Source: CBFDBF01 sp050287725
GTDB taxonomy: Bacteria; Pseudomonadota; Gammaproteobacteria; Chromatiales; Chromatiaceae
NCBI GenBank assembly: GCA_050287725.1
Contig: JBNKCL010000102.1
Coordinates: forward strand, 1 to 37,100
Reading direction: 5' to 3'
Length of the DNA stretch: 37,100 nucleotides
The translations under genes and the position numbers were made by a program. Below are positions 29,524 to 36,937 of this stretch, one piece after another. Within the stretch, counting starts at the first letter, position 1. Each line of letters starts with the position of its first letter. The notes under the pieces were generated by a model. It was not told where the DNA came from. It saw only the letters and a program-made list of their open reading frames with translations, and did not search any database.

Positions 29524-29760
29524 CTATCGATCTTCCTTGTGGTGTGTGGCAGACGACGCGCCTGAAAGTTCAGCGATTCGTCGGTCAAACTCCTCCCGGC
29601 TGAGTTCTCCTTCCTGCCGGCGCTTCTCCAGGGATCGGATCACTACCTCCCGATCGACGGCCGGACCCTCTTTCCGCAAGGCCCAACGGATCGCCCACGA
29701 GATGCTGCCCGCCGCCGAGAGCCAAAAGAAGACCATGGCCCAGATTCCGAACTCTTTCAT
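29524..29760 (-). CDS. Small single-TM protein with SHOCT-like C-terminus
   Basis: 78 residues: one N-terminal transmembrane helix (about 5-27, FGIWAMVFFWLSAAGSISW) followed by a short cytoplasmic helical pair, REVVIRSLEKRRQEGELSRE then EFDRRIAEL, matching the SHOCT (short C-terminal) domain pattern of G-E-L/I-x-x-E-E-F-D-R. SHOCT domains are thought to mediate oligomerisation or protein contacts. It sits between the MFS gene (26 nt downstream) and the radical SAM gene (45 nt upstream), all on the minus strand, so the three could be co-transcribed. No function known. Confidence 0.78.
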   Translation of the reverse strand: MKEFGIWAMVFFWLSAAGSISWAIRWALRKEGPAVDREVVIRSLEKRRQEGELSREEFDRRIAELSGASSATHHKEDR

Positions 29761-29805
29761 GGTCGTGCTACGTGTCTTCAGTCGATAACGGAATCGCCGG
29801 TTCGA

Positions 29806-31317
29806 TCATTCGAGATGCCGTGACTGGCGGCGCTTGGAGCGGCGTCTTTTCCCGGAAGGGTTGTTCCCCTGGTCCTGCTCCATCAGGAATTTCGGTTGCC
29901 CCCAACTCCTGCCGCGACTGTAGTCGGCCGCCAGCAGTTCTCGGGCGTGTTGCTCGGAGATTTGGAGTTGGGTGGTCATCCCTGCAAAGAGTAGATCAAA
30001 CAGCCGCGGCAGTGCGAAACGGTGCACCTGGCCGGTAGCGGCGTACAGCCAATCGCTCAGCGCCAGGAAACGCGCAAACGGCCGCTCGCCGAGCAGGGTC
30101 GGCAGGGTGGTGCGGAAATGTCCGGAGTTGGCGATCAGGTCCCAGTAGCGTGCGAACCGTTTGAGCCGCTGCATAGTGGGGAAATCGAGACGATTGTTGG
30201 CAAGGAGGTCGTAGGGGGGGTCGGGGTTGTAGATCATGCCGAACGGTTCCGTATGCCGGCAGATGGGCGCACCCCGCAGCCGTTTGAGAATTCCCACCTG
30301 GATCTCGTGCGGGTGCAGGGCCACCAATTGGTCGAAGCCGCGGCCGAAACCCTCCAGATCCTCTCCCGGCAGGCCGATGATCAGATCCGCATGCAGGTGC
30401 GCCCGGGTGTGGCGGCGCAGCCAGGCGAGGTTCTCGCGGCTCTTGGCGTTGTCCTGCCGGCGGCTGATGCGCGCCTGTACCTCCGGATCGAAACTCTGCA
30501 CCCCGACCTCCAGTTGCAGGGTGCCGGCGGGGAAGCGGCGCAGGGTCTCCCGCAACCGTTCCGGCAAGCGGTCCGGGACCACCTCGAAATGCAGCAACAG
30601 TTCCGGATCGAGACGCTCCAGAAAGAACTCCAGGATGGCGACGCCGGATTCGACATCGAGATTGAAGGTGCGGTCCACGAATTTGAAGTGCCGTACCCCG
30701 CGCTCATACAGTAGGGAAAACTCTTCCAGCAGGCGATTCAACTCGAAGGCGCGGACCTTCGGGTCGAGCGCCGAGAGGCAGAATTCGCACCGGAAGGGAC
30801 AGCCGCGGGAGGTTTCGACGTAGATCAACCGGTGGGCGATATCCTCCTCACTGTAACAGCGGTAGGGAAGCGTCAGTGACTCCAATGCCGGTGGCGGTGC
30901 CGCCTGGATCTTGTCCGCAGGCGGTGCGCCGTTCAGGATCTTGCGGCAGAGTTGCGCGAAGGCGAGATCGCATTCCCCGGTGATCACGTAGTCGGCCAGT
31001 GCGACGACATGCTGCTGCTCCCACTCGTGACTGACCTCGGGTCCCCCCAGAATGATCGTGATCTCAGGCCGGATCGCCTTGAGCAGCGCCACCAGACGGG
31101 TGGTGGGTTCCACATTCCAGATATAGACCCCGAGGCCGATGACGGCCGGTTCCTCCGCCAGCAGCTGTTCCGCGATGTCGGCGGGACGCATCTCCAGGGT
31201 GAATTCCCGGATGGCGGTGGCGGGCTGCAAATCCCCCATATTGGCCAGCAGATAGCGCAGGCCGAGGGCGCTGTGCAGGAAGCGGGCGTTCAGTGTGGCT
31301 AGGAGAATCGTGGGCAT
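29806..31317 (-). CDS. B12-binding radical SAM protein (DUF4080 type)
   Basis: 503 residues. The N-terminal domain (about 1-125) is a cobalamin-binding-like Rossmann fold (PTILLATLNARFLHSALGLR at the start, IILGGPEVSHEWE). The radical SAM core follows, with the 4Fe-4S motif CPFRCEFC at 173-180 (C173, C177, C180). DFLPGTL-like radical SAM features follow as LEVGVQSF and ADLIIGLPGED. The C-terminal region is DUF4080-like with HFRTTLPTLLG. The tail (about 480-503) is strongly basic (KRRRSKRRQS). Reaction unknown; similar proteins methylate or rearrange diverse substrates. ATG 31317. Confidence 0.88.
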   Translation of the reverse strand: MPTILLATLNARFLHSALGLRYLLANMGDLQPATAIREFTLEMRPADIAEQLLAEEPAVIGLGVYIWNVEPTTRLVALLKAIRPEITIILGGPEVSHEWEQQHVVALADYVITGECDLAFAQLCRKILNGAPPADKIQAAPPPALESLTLPYRCYSEEDIAHRLIYVETSRGCPFRCEFCLSALDPKVRAFELNRLLEEFSLLYERGVRHFKFVDRTFNLDVESGVAILEFFLERLDPELLLHFEVVPDRLPERLRETLRRFPAGTLQLEVGVQSFDPEVQARISRRQDNAKSRENLAWLRRHTRAHLHADLIIGLPGEDLEGFGRGFDQLVALHPHEIQVGILKRLRGAPICRHTEPFGMIYNPDPPYDLLANNRLDFPTMQRLKRFARYWDLIANSGHFRTTLPTLLGERPFARFLALSDWLYAATGQVHRFALPRLFDLLFAGMTTQLQISEQHARELLAADYSRGRSWGQPKFLMEQDQGNNPSGKRRRSKRRQSRHLE

Positions 31318-31507
31318 CTGGGCGCGTCAAGCAAGGTTATGTGTATTGTCCGTCAGCATACCGGGGTGCCGCCGGAGTGCAAGCGGAGGGCGGGTACCGG
31401 CAGTTCGTGATCGGCATGGATGAAACCATTTCGGCGAATAAGACACTAACATCCTAATGAGAGGACTATCCTGTTTATTTTAGGCTTTGAATAGAAAGGA
31501 GATAATC

Positions 31508-31831
31508 ATGATGAAACCAAAGTTGATGACGTTTGCAGCCCTGGCGGCCGTTCTGTCCCTGGGTATGGCGGGTAGTGCGGTTGCCGCAGACGGTGCCGCG
31601 CTCTTTAAGTCGAAGAACTGTATTTCCTGCCATGGCGCGGACGCCAAGACCCCGATTATGCCGACCTACCCGAAGCTGGCCGGCCAGAATGCCGAATATC
31701 TCCTCAATCAGATGAAGGATATCAAATCCGGCGCCCGCAATAACGGTCAGACCGCCGCCATGAAGGCGATTATCGGCCTGGTCTCTGAGGAAGAGATGAA
31801 AGCCATCGCGCAGTGGCTGAGTGCCCAATAA
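31508..31831 (+). CDS. Small periplasmic c-type cytochrome
   Basis: 107 residues: signal peptide (LMTFAALAAVLSLGMAGSAV, cut near AVAAD), haem attachment motif CISCH at 38-42, and a likely axial methionine in QTAAMKAIIG (M85). Layout is of class I cytochrome c553/c5-like electron carriers of the periplasm, commonly partnered with oxidases, nitrite or sulfur enzymes. AAAGGAGA precedes ATG 31508 (ATG 31511 is a near-equal alternative). A large hairpin lies downstream. No redox partner gene is adjacent; the next gene on the plus strand encodes a FixH-like protein. Confidence 0.93.
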   Translation: MMKPKLMTFAALAAVLSLGMAGSAVAADGAALFKSKNCISCHGADAKTPIMPTYPKLAGQNAEYLLNQMKDIKSGARNNGQTAAMKAIIGLVSEEEMKAIAQWLSAQ

Positions 31832-31870
31832 GCGAGACAACGATCCAAATTTAACGACCGATCCGGCAGT

Positions 31871-31914
31871 GCGGATTTCATGGGAAAGAGCTTATTCTTC
31901 CCCATGATTTCCGC
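31871..31914 (+). terminator. Long imperfect hairpin after the cytochrome c gene
   Basis: GCGGATTTCATGGGAAAG (31871-31888) faces CTTCCCCATGATTTCCGC (31897-31914) with 15 of 18 pairs and an 8-nt loop. It is too long for a simple terminator and has no T-run, so mRNA 3' protection, a small RNA or a protein-binding site are alternatives. Confidence 0.5.
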
Positions 31915-32017
31915 GGGTGCCGTGCGTCCGGCTATCCGGAACCGGCGGTTTTAAGTCGAACCCGTACCCTGGATAGAGTTATTATGGGGCCGGGTTGTAA
32001 CTTGAGATTGAGGGTCG

Positions 32018-32506
32018 GTGAAAAGTCTGCATTCTTTTTTTTGGGGCATCAGTGCTCTGCTGCTGATCGGGGTGGTGGTGATCGCCGGCTATAAAGCGTG
32101 GCCGGTGCTATTTCCGAAAGTGGCGGTTACCGCAAACCTGGATCCGAACTGCGATCTTCGCACAGGGCCCTGTCGCGTCACGTTCCCCAAGGGAGAAGCG
32201 GTTTCCTTTGAAATCCAACCCCACGATATCCCCGTCATTGCGCCGCTGAAACTGCGGGTGGAACTGGAAGGCCTGCATCCGGAACGGGTGGAGGTGGATT
32301 TCTCGGGAGTGGATATGAACATGGGATTCAATCGCCCCCCTTTGACAGCGGTGGCGCCGGGACGATATGCCGGCGACGGGATGTTACCGGTGTGTGTGCG
32401 GGATGAAATGGAGTGGGAGGCGAAGGTGCTGCTCTATACCGAACGTGGTCTGATGGTGGCGCCGTTCCGCTTTAGTACCTTCAAACCGGGTCTTTCAACG
32501 CCCTGA
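32018..32506 (+). CDS. FixH/YtkA-like membrane-anchored protein, unknown function
   Basis: 162 residues from a GTG start. One N-terminal transmembrane anchor (about 8-29) then a periplasmic beta domain: DPNCDLRTGPCRVTFPKGE, VEVDFSGVDMNMGFNRPPL and DGMLPVCVRDEMEWEAKV are the recognisable blocks, with conserved Cys, Met and Asn. A family of this kind is found in many proteobacteria; its members resemble FixH-like proteins linked to respiratory metal sites, but I know of no proved role. It overlaps the convergent exporter gene by 26 nt. Confidence 0.75.
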   Translation: MKSLHSFFWGISALLLIGVVVIAGYKAWPVLFPKVAVTANLDPNCDLRTGPCRVTFPKGEAVSFEIQPHDIPVIAPLKLRVELEGLHPERVEVDFSGVDMNMGFNRPPLTAVAPGRYAGDGMLPVCVRDEMEWEAKVLLYTERGLMVAPFRFSTFKPGLSTP

Positions 32507-33398
32507 GTTCCTCTTCCGTCTCAACAGTTACTATCGCATCGGGAGCGGGGTCGAATTCCCTGCTGGCCAGGAGCGCCGCAACTGCGATGACCACACTTCC
32601 GACCACCGTGTTCCAGGTCAGGACCTCCTCCCAGAACCACCATCCGAAGAGCGCGGCGAACACCACGGAGAAGTAGCTGAAGATCCCAAGCCGCCCCGCC
32701 TTGCCGTGGGCATAGCCGCGGGTCATCAGCAGCTGTCCGGTCAACCCGAAACCCGCCAATAACAACAGCCAGATAAAGGTCGAGGGAGGAAACGGTTGCC
32801 AGTAGAACGGCAAAGGCAATGCCGAGATCAGGGTGCCGGTCAGTCCGAAATAGAACACGGTGCGAGCGGTGGGTTCGGTAGCGGAAAGTTTGCGAACCGT
32901 GGTTTTGGCCACGGCTGCAAGCAACCCGCCGAACAGCGCTACCATTCCGACCGAACCCAGAGTGTCGAAATCGGGCATCAGGATCAGGGCCACGCCGCCG
33001 AAGCCCACCAATACCGCGCCGACCACCAGCCGTGAAAGACTCTCTTTCAACCACAGAAGCGCCACTACCGGAATGAATAAAGGAGCGCTCATCTTCAGCA
33101 ACATGGCGTTGGCCAGCGGCATGTGGGAGAGGGCATAGAAGAAACAGTACATGGCGCCTACACCCGCCAGGCCACGCAGCAAATGATAGTGGGGAAGGGC
33201 GGTTTTGAAACCGATTTTTCCCCGCCGCAACATCAGCGGCAGCAACATGAAAAGACCGAACAGGTTGCGGAAGAAAACGATCTGGGCGTTATCCAGTTCC
33301 AGTGAGAGATGGCGCACCACCGCCCCCATGGAGGAGAACATCAACTCGGCCGCGACGATCAGGAGCGCGCCGCGCAGAAAGGAGTTGCGGGTAATCAC
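32481..33398 (-). CDS. DMT-superfamily permease (EamA)
   Basis: 305 residues from a GTG at 33398, with ten hydrophobic helices in two EamA halves. Landmarks: FRNLFGLFMLLPL and HYHLLRGLAGVGAMYCFFYA, then NAMLLKMSAPLFIPVVALLW in the first half and MTRGYAHGKAGRLGIFSYFS with VVFAALFGWWFWEE in the second, the latter typical of the family. Substrates range over amino acids, metabolites and drugs, so none can be named. The final 25 residues are hydrophilic. Tail to tail with the FixH-like gene, sharing the last 26 nt. Confidence 0.9.
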   Translation of the reverse strand: MITRNSFLRGALLIVAAELMFSSMGAVVRHLSLELDNAQIVFFRNLFGLFMLLPLMLRRGKIGFKTALPHYHLLRGLAGVGAMYCFFYALSHMPLANAMLLKMSAPLFIPVVALLWLKESLSRLVVGAVLVGFGGVALILMPDFDTLGSVGMVALFGGLLAAVAKTTVRKLSATEPTARTVFYFGLTGTLISALPLPFYWQPFPPSTFIWLLLLAGFGLTGQLLMTRGYAHGKAGRLGIFSYFSVVFAALFGWWFWEEVLTWNTVVGSVVIAVAALLASREFDPAPDAIVTVETEEELRALKDPV

Positions 33399-33705
33399 AG
33401 CAATATTGGGTGAATATCAAACCGAACCGAACGGTCTCAAACCCCGATTATAATTGAATTTCTTGCGTGTAAGTACCCGCCACGTTCATCCGGCCGCCAT
33501 GTGAAGCAGTTACCGGAATCGCAAACTGAAATCGCTGTGAAACCTTTCTGTATAAAACCGGATTGTCTGCGGGCTGGTAGTTTCCGGATATCGTCCTACA
33601 ATTTGCATGTTCCGAGTCGAAAAACGCGGTAATCGGTTTTGTAGCAGATATCAGGGAAACTCGGATACATCGCCAGGAACAGGGAGAGGGAGAGGAGGAG
33701 CAGGG
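33399..33705. other. Divergent spacer between permease and ferredoxin-fold gene
   Basis: 307 nt. AT-rich sections (around 33441-33470, with TATAATTGAATTTCTTG) may contain promoters for one or both genes. The plus-strand frame from 33607 stays open into the next gene, but its extra 33 residues are low in conserved features. No other gene is seen. Confidence 0.4.
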
Positions 33706-34041
33706 ATGGTTCGACGCAAGATACGGCTGACGAAAGCGCTCACCATCGACAGTGCGCGCCGCATTTTGGAACGGCTGCGGACCATGGGTGGAGTACGGGA
33801 GGTGGCCGGCGGTGAAAAGCTGGATATCAGGGTAACCTACGATCCTCAGTGCGCCGATTTTGCAGCGTTGCTGACGGCGTTGAGAGAGGAGGGGGTTGAA
33901 CCTTCCAATAGCCGTTGGTTCCGGTTTAAGGCGGCGTGGTTCCAGTATCTGGATGAAACGGGGCGGGAAAATGCCGACCTGCCGGCACCGCCTTGCTGCA
34001 ACCGACCGCCGGATATGGGTAACACAAAACGGCGAAGATAA
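33706..34041 (+). CDS. Small ferredoxin-fold (heavy-metal-associated-like) protein, C-terminal CCNRPP motif
   Basis: 111 residues. The first 70 residues match a beta-alpha-beta-beta-alpha-beta pattern like HMA domains (RKIRLTKALTIDSARRILER, GVREVAGGEKLDIRVTYDP), but the CxxC metal motif of true HMA proteins is missing. The tail has a conserved-looking RFKAAWFQYLDETGRENA followed by PPCCNRPP, a pair of adjacent cysteines that could bind metal. I recall similar short proteins in sulfur-oxidising Gammaproteobacteria but no function. GAGGAGGAG ends 5 nt before ATG 33706, so an earlier start (33607) is less likely. Convergent with glgC. Confidence 0.7.
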   Translation: MVRRKIRLTKALTIDSARRILERLRTMGGVREVAGGEKLDIRVTYDPQCADFAALLTALREEGVEPSNSRWFRFKAAWFQYLDETGRENADLPAPPCCNRPPDMGNTKRRR

Positions 34042-34054
34042 AGCAGCGGGCAGG

Positions 34055-35284
34055 CTATAGGTGCGTATTGCGGGGAATCACCACGATTCCACCATCGCTG
34101 ACGGCGAAGCGTTTCCGGTCCTCTTGCAGATTGTGCCCGATCTTCATTCCCGGGGGGATGACAACGCCCTTGTCCGCGATGGTGCGGTAGAGCTGGCAAT
34201 CTGCGCCCACCTGTACACCGTCGAGCAATATGCACTCCTCCACGCGGGCGCGTTCGTTGATGCGGACGTAAGGTGCGAGCACGGAACGGATTACCTGTCC
34301 GCCGGCGATAATGTTCCCGTTGCTGATGAGGGAGTCCATGGCGAACCCCGCCCGGCCACCCCAGGTATCGCGGGCCACGTCTGCGAATACAAACTTGGCC
34401 GGCGGAGCCGGCTCATGATAGGTGTTGGTGGGCCACTTTTGGTCGTACAGGTTGAATACCGGATCGACCGAGACCAGATCCATATTGGCTTCCCAGTAGG
34501 CGTCGATGGTTCCCACGTCACGCCAATAGAGTTCCGTTTTGCGGTTTTCATCCACGAACGGATAGGCATGAACCGGTACCTGCCGGATCAATCGCGGCAG
34601 GATGTCTCTGCCGAAATCGTGGGTGCTTCCCGGGAGATGGCTGTCTTCAATCAACACGGATTTCAGCAGTTCGGTATTGAAGACATAGATTCCCATGGAA
34701 ACCAGCGCCCGGTCAGGCTTCCCGGGAATGGGCTGCGGAGTTACCGGTTTCTCGTCGAAGCCGGTGACCCATCCTTTATCATCCACCGCCATCACACCGA
34801 ATGAGCGCGCCCGTTCCACCGGCACCTCGATGGTGCCTACCGTGACCGATGCCTGGTTCTCGATGTGCGCCTTGATCATGCGGTTGTAGTTCATTTTGTA
34901 AATATGATCACCGGAAAGGAGCAACACATATTCCGGGTCCGCCTGTTCGATCGAATAGATGTTCTGATACACCGCATCCGCGGTTCCCTGGTACCACATG
35001 GTGCCTACCCGTTGTTGCGGCGAGAGTACCTGCAGGTACTCTCCCATGGTGTGCGGTAGAAAGGCCCAGGCGTATCGGAGATGGCGTTCCAGCGAGAGGG
35101 ATTTGTACTGGGTGAGAACGCAGATGTGCCGAATCTGGGAGTTGAGGCAATTGCTGAGGGTGAAGTCCACCAGCCGGAAGCAGCCCCCGAACGGCACCGC
35201 CGGTTTGACCCGATCCCGGGTCAGAGGAAAAAGCCGGGTGCCGACACCGCCTGCAAGCACCATGGCCAGGATGTTTCCGTTCAT
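34055..35284 (-). CDS. glgC: Glucose-1-phosphate adenylyltransferase (GlgC)
   Basis: 409 residues; makes ADP-glucose for glycogen. Key signatures: AMVLAGGVGTRLFPLTRDR (pyrophosphorylase loop), KPAVPFGGCFRLVDF, LLLSGDHIYKMNYNRMI, VTGFDEKP, SMGIYVF and a left-handed beta helix in the C-terminal third ending GVVIPPGMKIG. ATG 35284 is selected because GGGAGA lies 5 nt before it; an in-frame GTG at 35299 would add 5 residues. No other glycogen genes (glgA, glgB, glgP) are in view. Convergent with the ferredoxin-fold gene, 13 nt apart. Confidence 0.95.
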   Translation of the reverse strand: MNGNILAMVLAGGVGTRLFPLTRDRVKPAVPFGGCFRLVDFTLSNCLNSQIRHICVLTQYKSLSLERHLRYAWAFLPHTMGEYLQVLSPQQRVGTMWYQGTADAVYQNIYSIEQADPEYVLLLSGDHIYKMNYNRMIKAHIENQASVTVGTIEVPVERARSFGVMAVDDKGWVTGFDEKPVTPQPIPGKPDRALVSMGIYVFNTELLKSVLIEDSHLPGSTHDFGRDILPRLIRQVPVHAYPFVDENRKTELYWRDVGTIDAYWEANMDLVSVDPVFNLYDQKWPTNTYHEPAPPAKFVFADVARDTWGGRAGFAMDSLISNGNIIAGGQVIRSVLAPYVRINERARVEECILLDGVQVGADCQLYRTIADKGVVIPPGMKIGHNLQEDRKRFAVSDGGIVVIPRNTHL

Positions 35285-35386
35285 CTCTTCTCCCGTCACA
35301 GACCAGCGACCGGATATAGGCTTCTAAGTGTAGCCCAATCGCGGCAATGCGGTGGGGGAGGAAGGATGCCGGGTTTGAAGGCGCGG

Positions 35387-35412
35387 CCCCCTCCCCGATT
35401 GGGGGGAGGGGG
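35387..35412. terminator. GC-rich palindrome downstream of the Hsp20 operon
   Basis: CCCCCTCCCC (35387-35396) pairs with GGGGAGGGGG (35403-35412) over a 6-nt loop. It resembles the CTCCCC hairpins at 6932, 8441 and 8510. It lies 13 nt beyond the last hsp20 stop and between that operon and glgC, on the minus strand, so it could end the operon, but there is no T-run. Confidence 0.5.
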
Positions 35413-35424
35413 AACGTGCGGGTC

Positions 35425-35823
35425 TTACTGAATCTCGATCCTGCGGGCGGTCGCCTCTTTCGCCTTCGGCAGGGTCAGGGTCAGCACCCCGTCATCCACC
35501 TTGGCAGTGATACCATGCTGGTCGATTTCGTTGGAGAGGACGAAACTGCGGCTGAAATGACCGATGTTGTACTCGGTGTAGACCGGTTTCAGATCATCGT
35601 ATTTGGAGAACTGAATACGGCCCGCCACCGACAGTACGTTTTTCTCCACGTCGATATTCACGTCGGAGCGTTCCACGCCGGGCATCTCCATTACCACCAT
35701 CAATGCATCTTCGGTCTCGAAGATATCGGTATAGGGAATGTAGTGTTTGCCCGGTACCGTTTTTTCCTCCTTGCCCTCCAACTCTTTCTTTTCCACTTTA
35801 TCCAGAACCTTTGAGTCACTCAT
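35425..35823 (-). CDS. Small heat-shock protein (Hsp20), second in operon
   Basis: 132 residues. Alpha-crystallin domain about 27-125 with PYTDIFETEDALMVVMEMPG, then VDDGVLTLTLPKA, containing the G-x-L-T-L motif and a P-G-V loop. The N-terminal arm is short and charged (MSDSKVLDKVEKKELEGKEE). It is an ATP-independent holdase that keeps unfolding proteins soluble. It follows the other hsp20 gene by 36 nt with a shared direction, indicating one heat-induced transcript. Confidence 0.93.
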   Translation of the reverse strand: MSDSKVLDKVEKKELEGKEEKTVPGKHYIPYTDIFETEDALMVVMEMPGVERSDVNIDVEKNVLSVAGRIQFSKYDDLKPVYTEYNIGHFSRSFVLSNEIDQHGITAKVDDGVLTLTLPKAKEATARRIEIQ

Positions 35824-35859
35824 CTTGTTACTCCTCGTGCTGTTCGTTGCTTCCGTCGC

Positions 35860-36285
35860 TTAAGCGATCTCAATCCGGCGCGGCCGGTCTTTCTCGGCGC
35901 GCGGCAGGTAGAGGGCCAGCAGACCGTCTTTGTACTCCGCCTTGACGTCGTCCGCCTCGATCTCGAGGGGCAGGGTGAAGGTACGGTCGAAGCGGCCGCT
36001 GTCGCGTTCCCGACGGTGGAAACTGATGTTGTCGCCGTAGCGGATCTCCCGCTTGCCGGAGAGCCGCAGCTGATTTCGCTTAATGGAGATATCGAGGTCT
36101 TCGCGTTTTACCCCCGGCATTTCCGCGATCACCACCAGGTCGTCCCCCTGCTGGAAGACGTTTACCGGCGGGAAGGCGCCGCGACTGGAGGTGTTGAGAC
36201 CCAGCCAGTCGCTGTTATAAGACTGCTCCAGCGCACGCTGGATGCCCAATAGGGCTTCGAACGGATCGGTATAAGAGGTAACCAT
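35860..36285 (-). CDS. Small heat-shock protein (Hsp20), first in operon
   Basis: 141 residues. N-terminal arm with DPFEALLGIQRALEQSY and a Gly/Ser loop, then the alpha-crystallin domain (about 45-141: VIAEMPGVKREDLDISI, ERDSGRFDRTFTLPLEI, DGLLALYLPRAE). AAGGAG lies 10 nt before ATG 36285; the frame is open to 36411 but the added 42 residues are not conserved. The two Hsp20 proteins are clearly different paralogues. A candidate sigma-32 promoter is placed just upstream (36339-36367). Confidence 0.93.
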   Translation of the reverse strand: MVTSYTDPFEALLGIQRALEQSYNSDWLGLNTSSRGAFPPVNVFQQGDDLVVIAEMPGVKREDLDISIKRNQLRLSGKREIRYGDNISFHRRERDSGRFDRTFTLPLEIEADDVKAEYKDGLLALYLPRAEKDRPRRIEIA

Positions 36286-36338
36286 GTGTCTGTGCTCCTT
36301 TGCGTTTGCAGAAAGGGGTTTACCTTGAGTTACCGATG

Positions 36339-36367
36339 AGAATAGGTCCGAAAATTGCGATTTCAAG
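36339..36367 (-). promoter_or_regulatory. Candidate heat-shock (sigma-32) promoter of the hsp20 operon
   Basis: On the minus strand CTTGAAA (36361-36367) is followed after 14 nt by CCTATTCT (36339-36346). The -35 equals the sigma-32 consensus and the spacing is in the 13-15 range; the -10 (consensus CCCCATNT) matches only partly. The element is 54 nt from the ATG of the first hsp20 gene. Confidence 0.55.
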
Positions 36368-36506
36368 AGGGGGCCGGAGGGCGGTTTTTCGGTGTTTTGG
36401 GGCGCAATCACGGCGATGGGCGGTCGGTATTTTTCTAAGTCCGGTAATTAATTTCGCGGCCTACCACACATGATTTCTTTCAGCCCCTTCTGCGCGAAGG
36501 CCGCGA

Positions 36507-36937
36507 GGTACTTTCTCTTGTTTGTCCAAGAGAAAGTACCCTCAGGAGCCTCTGACTTACTCCATGATGGCCGAGACGCTGCCTTTGCGTCTTGAGATGC
36601 AAGGCGGCTTGCGCAGCGAATGGCCCGAGTCCTTCGCAAGCGAGCCAACGCAGCAGATCTGGCGCAAAGGCGCGTCCCGAAGGGTTTGGGCCAAATGGCG
36701 CGCTCACTGCGTTGTGGCGCTTGCCGTATAGCTATGGCATGCGGCCTGCGCGCCACGCCTTGTGATCATCGCCATTTGGACCCAAACTCGGCTCATCAGC
36801 GAGTGAGTCAGCGGCTCCCCGAGAAAGACACCCCGCGGCCCCGGCCTGCGGCTGCTCTGCGCTTCTCGCCTTTGGCGGGGCTCTTCCGACGGGATGTCCC
36901 TATCCCGACGGAAGAGGGCCGGCATCCCTGCCGGCCC
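36507..36937. repeat. Long non-coding folded repeat element
   Basis: About 430-500 nt, full of nested palindromes: a perfect 14-bp stem GGTACTTTCTCTTG/CAAGAGAAAGTACC (36507-36540); an imperfect ~36-bp inverted repeat (36541-36576 with 36786-36823) enclosing smaller hairpins GCTTGCG/CGCAAGC (36607-36641) and GTGGCGC/GCGCCAC (36714-36756); then CTCTTCCGACGGGAT/ATCCCGACGGAAGAG (36881-36916, 14 of 15 pairs); and GGGCCGGC/GCCGGCCC (36916-36937). None of the frames here resembles a protein. Similar tracts (GAGAAAGTACC..., GACGGGATGTCCC...) are remembered from intergenic regions of other proteobacteria. Probably a structured repeat or RNA; its boundaries and copy number cannot be set from this window. 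Confidence 0.7.

Noticed and set aside
36448..36925. Several short frames over the right-edge repeat as small proteins
   Set aside because: They overlap strongly structured palindromes, have skewed Arg/Ala/Pro composition and no family resemblance.
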